Source of the DNA: Candidatus Njordarchaeota archaeon
Lineage (GTDB): Archaea; Asgardarchaeota; Njordarchaeia; Njordarchaeales; Njordarchaeaceae
Length of the DNA stretch: 19,665 nucleotides
Reading direction: 5' to 3'
Assembly (NCBI GenBank): GCA_029856055.1
Contig: JAHQWF010000101.1
Span: forward strand, 1-19,665
A program made the translations under genes and the position numbers. Positions 15,480 through 19,665 of the stretch are shown here, piece by piece. The notes below the pieces were generated by a model, which searched no databases, was not told the origin of the DNA, and worked only from the letters and a program-made list of their open reading frames with translations. Numbering within the stretch: position 1 is the first letter of the stretch; every line of letters starts with the position of its first letter.

Positions 15480-18400
15480 TTATGGCTTGCTTTATTGAAA
15501 AATGGGTTAAGGAATTACCATCAATTACTGGACAAGATGCATATGAAGTATCGAAATACGTTGAGTTGGAATATTGGAACGAGATAAAGAGAGCTTATAT
15601 AGATTTTATTAAGGAAGCATGGGAGACAAATGAAATATCTGTTTGCCTAGTAGTAGGAGAGTGGGGTTTAGGAAAGACATCAAGCTTCAGGAGCTTTGTA
15701 ATCCCTTTCATTAAAAACCTAAATGCGGAAAGTGTTTTAATAAAAGCTAGAGATTACATTGATTTCTTCAAAAGTCTACTTAACAAGCCTATTTTAATCT
15801 CCGAAAAAGCTATTAGAGCTCTATTACTTGTGATTAATAAAGTGAGAGGGCTAGGATTAAGTGAAGATTTAACAACAGAGAAGTTATTAGACGAGGTACT
15901 TTCTAAAATTGGTGGTGAAAAAGTTTTTGTTTTAATGGATGAGTTTGAGAGTGTTATAGAAGAGGAAGTGGTTATTTCATCTCGTATAATCGAAGGAATA
16001 GCTTCACTCATAAATGGTGAATACAAGCCTTTATCAAAAACTGGGATGTATAAAGGCAGACTTCATTTGATTTTATCAATGACGCCTCAAGCCCTTAGTA
16101 GGTTTAAATCAGAGTTAAAATTCCAGGAGACCAAAGGAAGGATGTTAAGGAGGATAAAGAAAACAATAGAACTAAGACCATTAACGAGGAAGGAGTGCTA
16201 CGAATTATTTTTAGGATACCTAAACTATATCTATAATAATAACTTACCAGATATGTTGCCTGTAGCGACATTATCTGTTTTAGATGCTATAATTTGGGGC
16301 GGTAGAAGGAACCCAGGATACATGATCCTTATCCTAAATATGTTGTTGAGCTCACTAGTTAGTAGCGAATGCCCCGAATCGAAGGTACGAGCAGTAAATA
16401 TTAAGGATTTAGAAGCTGCATTAAAGAGCCCAGCACTTTGGGAATTAAGTCATGGAGGGTCATCAATCGAGATTAGTTATATAGATAACTTAATCGCCAT
16501 AGTTGCTGGAGATATTGATAGTGAAAAAATGAGATCGATAGTTTCTAATGTAGCTAAGACCTTGGCTATAGTCCCTTCGCCGCTAAGTATTAGCGAAATT
16601 AAAGCCCTAAACCCCAGTTTAACAGAGAGAGATATTAAGACAGCGCTTAAGATAATTGAATCAAAGTTGAGCTCTATCTATAGGGTTCCAATTCTGAGAT
16701 TCCATTCAGTTTCTAAAGTAAACGCAATAAATAAGCTAAAGGAGTTAACGAAGAGTGAATGGTTCGGGTCTCTACTCGAAGAAAAACTTACAGAGATCCT
16801 AGATAACTTAACCAGATACAAATATAGCTCCGGAAGCATAGTTGAAGAAATAATAATTCCGTATGAAGACGATATAGATCTTTTCGCTAAGGAAATAAGC
16901 GAGAGCACGGGAATAAGAGAGGACTATTTGATTAAATTATTTACTGATTTACTTGAAATAAGCGATAAAGAGGAGGCACTCTATTGTTTCACCATAGATA
17001 TACATAATAACGTTTATCCTCCACCGTGTCCAATATGTAGAGCCGTAGCCGAAAAAGACGAGGCACAAAAAATATGGAGAGCCTCTCTTAAAGATGTTTC
17101 AGAAGGCGACGTTGATCCGATCGAGCTTGGTATTGCAATAATACCATTGATTATACCGAATGCCTTCTTTAGTGAGAGCGATTACTATGAAAATGGAATC
17201 ATGAGAAAAAAAGTGAATTATGGCCAGACTCTAATTGAATTCAAGTTTATACCCCTAGGAATTTTAGATAGGCGTAATCTCGAACCTAATTACTTTAAAG
17301 AGAAGTATAAAGAGTTACTAGGGAAGGCTCCAATTGTCTTTTTATTCACTAAGCTTGATTTAAGTAAGTATGCTGAACAACTTAAACAAGAGCTTCAACA
17401 AACACATCTTGTAGAGGTAATATCTTTAGGGACAACTGATATGGCAAAGATTCTAGGGCTTAGGAGACTTAGGAGAAGTAAATTAAGATTATTCGAGGGT
17501 GAAGTAAGAGAGATAATTAAACAAATACGGGATAGATACAAGATTGAGGATAGGTTTCTAGAAAAATTAATTCCTAAATGTGAGGCCATGGGATTAGTCA
17601 TTAGTAGACCGACATGGGATCCCAAATTATCTATAGTGGATATAGCTAGAGTTTACGATTATTACTTTGCGCAACCTAAGGCAATATTCCAATCAGAAGA
17701 GGTTTTTGACTGGATAAACAATCATGTTAAAAAATACATTTTTTATGGACTAAGAGCTAGAGACATACCTTGTGGAATAGATATTGAAAGCAAAGACAGA
17801 TTAAGACAGCTAGAGAACTATTTGATAAGAAACGATTTCCTAAAAGAGGTAGCGAGGGGATTAGTTACAAATAACTCAAAGGTTGAGAGCAGAATAATTA
17901 ATTTAGCAAGGAAACTGAATAGGTTTTCGATAAATGACTTGAAGAAGATCTTTATATTTGAGGCTTTTGAAAACATCGAGAAAACAGTATTAAAAGACAT
18001 CTACATAGAAATTCTCAAACGTAAGGGTTACATAAAAGAAGTAGATAAAAAAGGAGATTTATATGAATTAGTAGGAGTAGAAGAAATTGAGAATGAAGCT
18101 AGAAGAGTGATTGAAGAAGCAGAAAAATCGCTTTATGAACGCTCCGTTATTTTCAGAAACATAGCTCATTTATTAGTTGTAAAAGAGAGAGGTCATAGAT
18201 TCATAGATTTACATGAATTTATAGGCGAGCTACGCAATATTATTGACGTAGGTTACAGCATAGATGAAGAATTAGATAAGAGAAGGTTATTAAAAACAGT
18301 TATTCGTTTAAGAAATCTGTTTGATATTTACATTAAGATAGTCGAGGAAGCTTACAAAGAAATCAAGAGACTACGAGAAGAGGCTAAAACCGCTGTAACA

Positions 18401-19665
18401 GAAATAAAAAAACAGGTTGAAAAGATATGTGATATGTTATCAATGATAAATATTAGGATTAGACCAAATCAAATAAAAGAAATATCGAGCCTAGAAGAAA
18501 GATTGAATGAGATTCAGAGAATAATTGACTTGAATTTGAATGAGGAAATAATTAAAGACGAACTGGATAGGATTAGAAAAGAGAATGTTTTCGATTTCAG
18601 AAAACTAAGTGTCAGAGATTTAGGCGAGTTAGAAAAAGCATGTTACTTTAATATTAAGTATTATTGGATTAAGAGGATATGTGATGAAATGAGATCTATG
18701 ATGATTTCTTTAAATGAGGGTTTCAGAAAGATAAAAGATATTGGAGAGTTACCTAGAGAAATAAGTAAAATAAAGAGAGAGATTTCAAATAGCTTAGCAA
18801 AAATACTTGGTGGTGAGATTCCAAGCGTTTTTGATATAGGATATAGAGATTTAATAGGAGAATTAGAATTAGGCAAGGCGCTTACTTTTAATGATTTTAT
18901 GGATATAATTAACAGTATATCGAGCAAGGAGACAGAGATTAAAGCATCATTAAGTGAAATCAAGATTGCAGTGCAGTCGATTGCTTCAAAAATAGATCAA
19001 GCTAGAAATGCTATCGTGCTACTCGACCGCATTATTATGAACATAAATATGGGTAACCTAGAGGAGGATAAGTATATTAAGCCGTTAATTGATCTTAGGA
19101 ATGAGTTTAATGAGGAAGAGGAAGAACTGAAGATATCACTTAAAAACAGCATTAAAATTGAGGATTTCTTTCTGCTTATCAAGAATTTTGAGAGATTAGT
19201 TAAAAGCCTGGCAAGCTCTCACCCCCATCTTCAAGCAAAATTAGATGAATTAAGTAATACAGAGATTAGAATATCAGATAAGTTAAGTAAAGCAAGACAC
19301 TATTTAGAAAAGCTACTCAAAATGGAACCTTTGGTTAAAGAGAAAGTATCGAAAGATGAGATAATCAACCTAGAGAAAAAGATAGATGAGCTTGATAAGA
19401 AGTATCTTGAAGGTAAAAGCCTCATTTTGATTGAGAGGGAATTAGATAAGCTGATTGAATTTATGCACAGCCTAATAGGCAAATACCTTCATCCAATAAC
19501 AGAACAATTCATGGAGATGCTATACAACTCAAGCATAAAGATGCTCTCGTTAATAAAAGTCACTAAAACAATAGCTTCGAAACTAGGGCAGAGTGAAAGT
19601 GAGGTTCTGGATTATCTATTGAAAAAAATAAAGGATCTTCTCAAGGAGAATAAAATAGATGTGAT
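15476..19665 (+). CDS. Giant AAA+/STAND-like ATPase with winged-helix segments and long coiled coil, 3' end missing
   Basis: Open to the right edge, at least 1,394 codons from the ATG at 15482 (numbering used here); I followed the frame throughout and saw no stop. Seen: an NTPase domain (about 20-330) with Walker A GEWGLGKT (59-66), Walker B VFVLMDEFE (Asp153, Glu154), a sensor-1-like strand LHLILSMTP (194-202), ELRPLTRKECYELF (230-243) and a lid with GGRRNPGY (273-280); winged-helix-like segments near 361-410 and 800-864; one CxxC (CPIC, 516-519); an alpha/beta stretch (about 545-660); and mostly helical, charged coiled-coil sequence from about 868 to the edge. I do not recognise the family. 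The layout recalls large ATPases of defence modules such as BrxC/PglY, as an analogy only. The TTG start is preferred from GGAGGT spacing. The tight junction with nurA and herA implies a joint complex. Confidence 0.85.
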   Translation, partial: MIMACFIEKWVKELPSITGQDAYEVSKYVELEYWNEIKRAYIDFIKEAWETNEISVCLVVGEWGLGKTSSFRSFVIPFIKNLNAESVLIKARDYIDFFKSLLNKPILISEKAIRALLLVINKVRGLGLSEDLTTEKLLDEVLSKIGGEKVFVLMDEFESVIEEEVVISSRIIEGIASLINGEYKPLSKTGMYKGRLHLILSMTPQALSRFKSELKFQETKGRMLRRIKKTIELRPLTRKECYELFLGYLNYIYNNNLPDMLPVATLSVLDAIIWGGRRNPGYMILILNMLLSSLVSSECPESKVRAVNIKDLEAALKSPALWELSHGGSSIEISYIDNLIAIVAGDIDSEKMRSIVSNVAKTLAIVPSPLSISEIKALNPSLTERDIKTALKIIESKLSSIYRVPILRFHSVSKVNAINKLKELTKSEWFGSLLEEKLTEILDNLTRYKYSSGSIVEEIIIPYEDDIDLFAKEISESTGIREDYLIKLFTDLLEISDKEEALYCFTIDIHNNVYPPPCPICRAVAEKDEAQKIWRASLKDVSEGDVDPIELGIAIIPLIIPNAFFSESDYYENGIMRKKVNYGQTLIEFKFIPLGILDRRNLEPNYFKEKYKELLGKAPIVFLFTKLDLSKYAEQLKQELQQTHLVEVISLGTTDMAKILGLRRLRRSKLRLFEGEVREIIKQIRDRYKIEDRFLEKLIPKCEAMGLVISRPTWDPKLSIVDIARVYDYYFAQPKAIFQSEEVFDWINNHVKKYIFYGLRARDIPCGIDIESKDRLRQLENYLIRNDFLKEVARGLVTNNSKVESRIINLARKLNRFSINDLKKIFIFEAFENIEKTVLKDIYIEILKRKGYIKEVDKKGDLYELVGVEEIENEARRVIEEAEKSLYERSVIFRNIAHLLVVKERGHRFIDLHEFIGELRNIIDVGYSIDEELDKRRLLKTVIRLRNLFDIYIKIVEEAYKEIKRLREEAKTAVTEIKKQVEKICDMLSMINIRIRPNQIKEISSLEERLNEIQRIIDLNLNEEIIKDELDRIRKENVFDFRKLSVRDLGELEKACYFNIKYYWIKRICDEMRSMMISLNEGFRKIKDIGELPREISKIKREISNSLAKILGGEIPSVFDIGYRDLIGELELGKALTFNDFMDIINSISSKETEIKASLSEIKIAVQSIASKIDQARNAIVLLDRIIMNINMGNLEEDKYIKPLIDLRNEFNEEEEELKISLKNSIKIEDFFLLIKNFERLVKSLASSHPHLQAKLDELSNTEIRISDKLSKARHYLEKLLKMEPLVKEKVSKDEIINLEKKIDELDKKYLEGKSLILIERELDKLIEFMHSLIGKYLHPITEQFMEMLYNSSIKMLSLIKVTKTIASKLGQSESEVLDYLLKKIKDLLKENKIDV

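Noticed and set aside
17027..17038. CPIC in the giant protein as a Rad50 zinc hook
   Set aside because: The CxxC is not flanked by coiled coil on both sides, and the complete NTPase lies at the N-terminus, unlike Rad50.
15754..19482. Several minus-strand frames of 60-100 codons under the giant gene (for example 18661-18963)
   Set aside because: They are rich in Ser/Leu/Ile as expected for antisense of Lys/Glu-rich coiled-coil sequence, have no ribosome binding sites, and lie within a continuous plus-strand gene.
15476..19665. Assignment of the giant gene and its partners to BREX, Wadjet or Dnd-type restriction
   Set aside because: No methylase, phosphatase, JetA/B/D or Dpt partner is visible. 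Only general architecture is shared, so the comparison is kept as analogy.
1..19665. CRISPR arrays, insertion sequences, integrase attachment sites or long direct repeats
   Set aside because: None were seen on either strand; no transposase or integrase motifs occur in the visible frames.

Overview
The window looks like a chromosomal segment of a hyperthermophilic archaeon of the Thermoproteota (Crenarchaeota), most plausibly a low-GC Desulfurococcales-type organism; I cannot name the genus. The reasons are an archaeal flap endonuclease (FEN-1), two HerA-NurA DNA end-processing pairs, TATA-box promoters of the TTTTTAAATA type, strong GGTGAT/GGAGGT ribosome binding sites placed 4-6 nt before starts, AT-rich DNA with Arg AGA/AGG and Ile ATA codons, and a GC-rich structured RNA in an AT-rich background.

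Layout. Positions 1-1869 (minus strand): the 5' part of fen, running off the left edge, preceded in the same operon by a divergent PaaK-like adenylate-forming enzyme. A divergent promoter region follows. 2049-3146 (plus): a seven-helix membrane protein with a cytosolic C-terminal domain that may be of the roadblock/longin type. 3234-4743 (plus): a glycerol kinase gene broken by four single-base frameshifts, converging by a 6 bp overlap on a monoacylglycerol-lipase-like hydrolase (4738-5586, minus). 5772-9889 (plus): herA, nurA and pyruvate kinase in one compact operon. 9953-10066: a GC-rich structured RNA candidate with its own TATA box and a T-rich end. 10137-11923 (plus): a protein of unknown function with two similar halves, then a small carboxylesterase. 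12014-12427: a small four-helix membrane protein. 12665 to the right edge (plus): a second nurA and herA in the opposite order, then a very large ATPase/coiled-coil gene (at least 1,394 codons) that is still open at the edge.

How the genes work together. The herA-nurA pair at 5772-8495 looks like the housekeeping end-resection helicase-nuclease; mre11 and rad50 are not visible beside it. The second pair is tightly coupled to the giant gene: 1 nt between nurA and herA, and herA-giant either 2 nt apart or overlapping by 4 nt. The giant protein has an N-terminal AAA+/STAND-like NTPase (GEWGLGKT, LMDEFE), winged-helix-like segments, a CPIC motif and several hundred residues of predicted coiled coil. 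A nuclease plus hexameric translocase plus giant regulatory ATPase recalls, by analogy only, genome-defence or specialised DNA-processing modules. It is the best candidate here for an undescribed system. The lipase and the broken glycerol kinase would together have fed glycerol into central metabolism.

Start sites. In several genes the longest-frame GTG or TTG start is really part of the ribosome binding site, so I placed the start a few codons downstream (5772, 7335, 8507, 10137, 11192, 12014).
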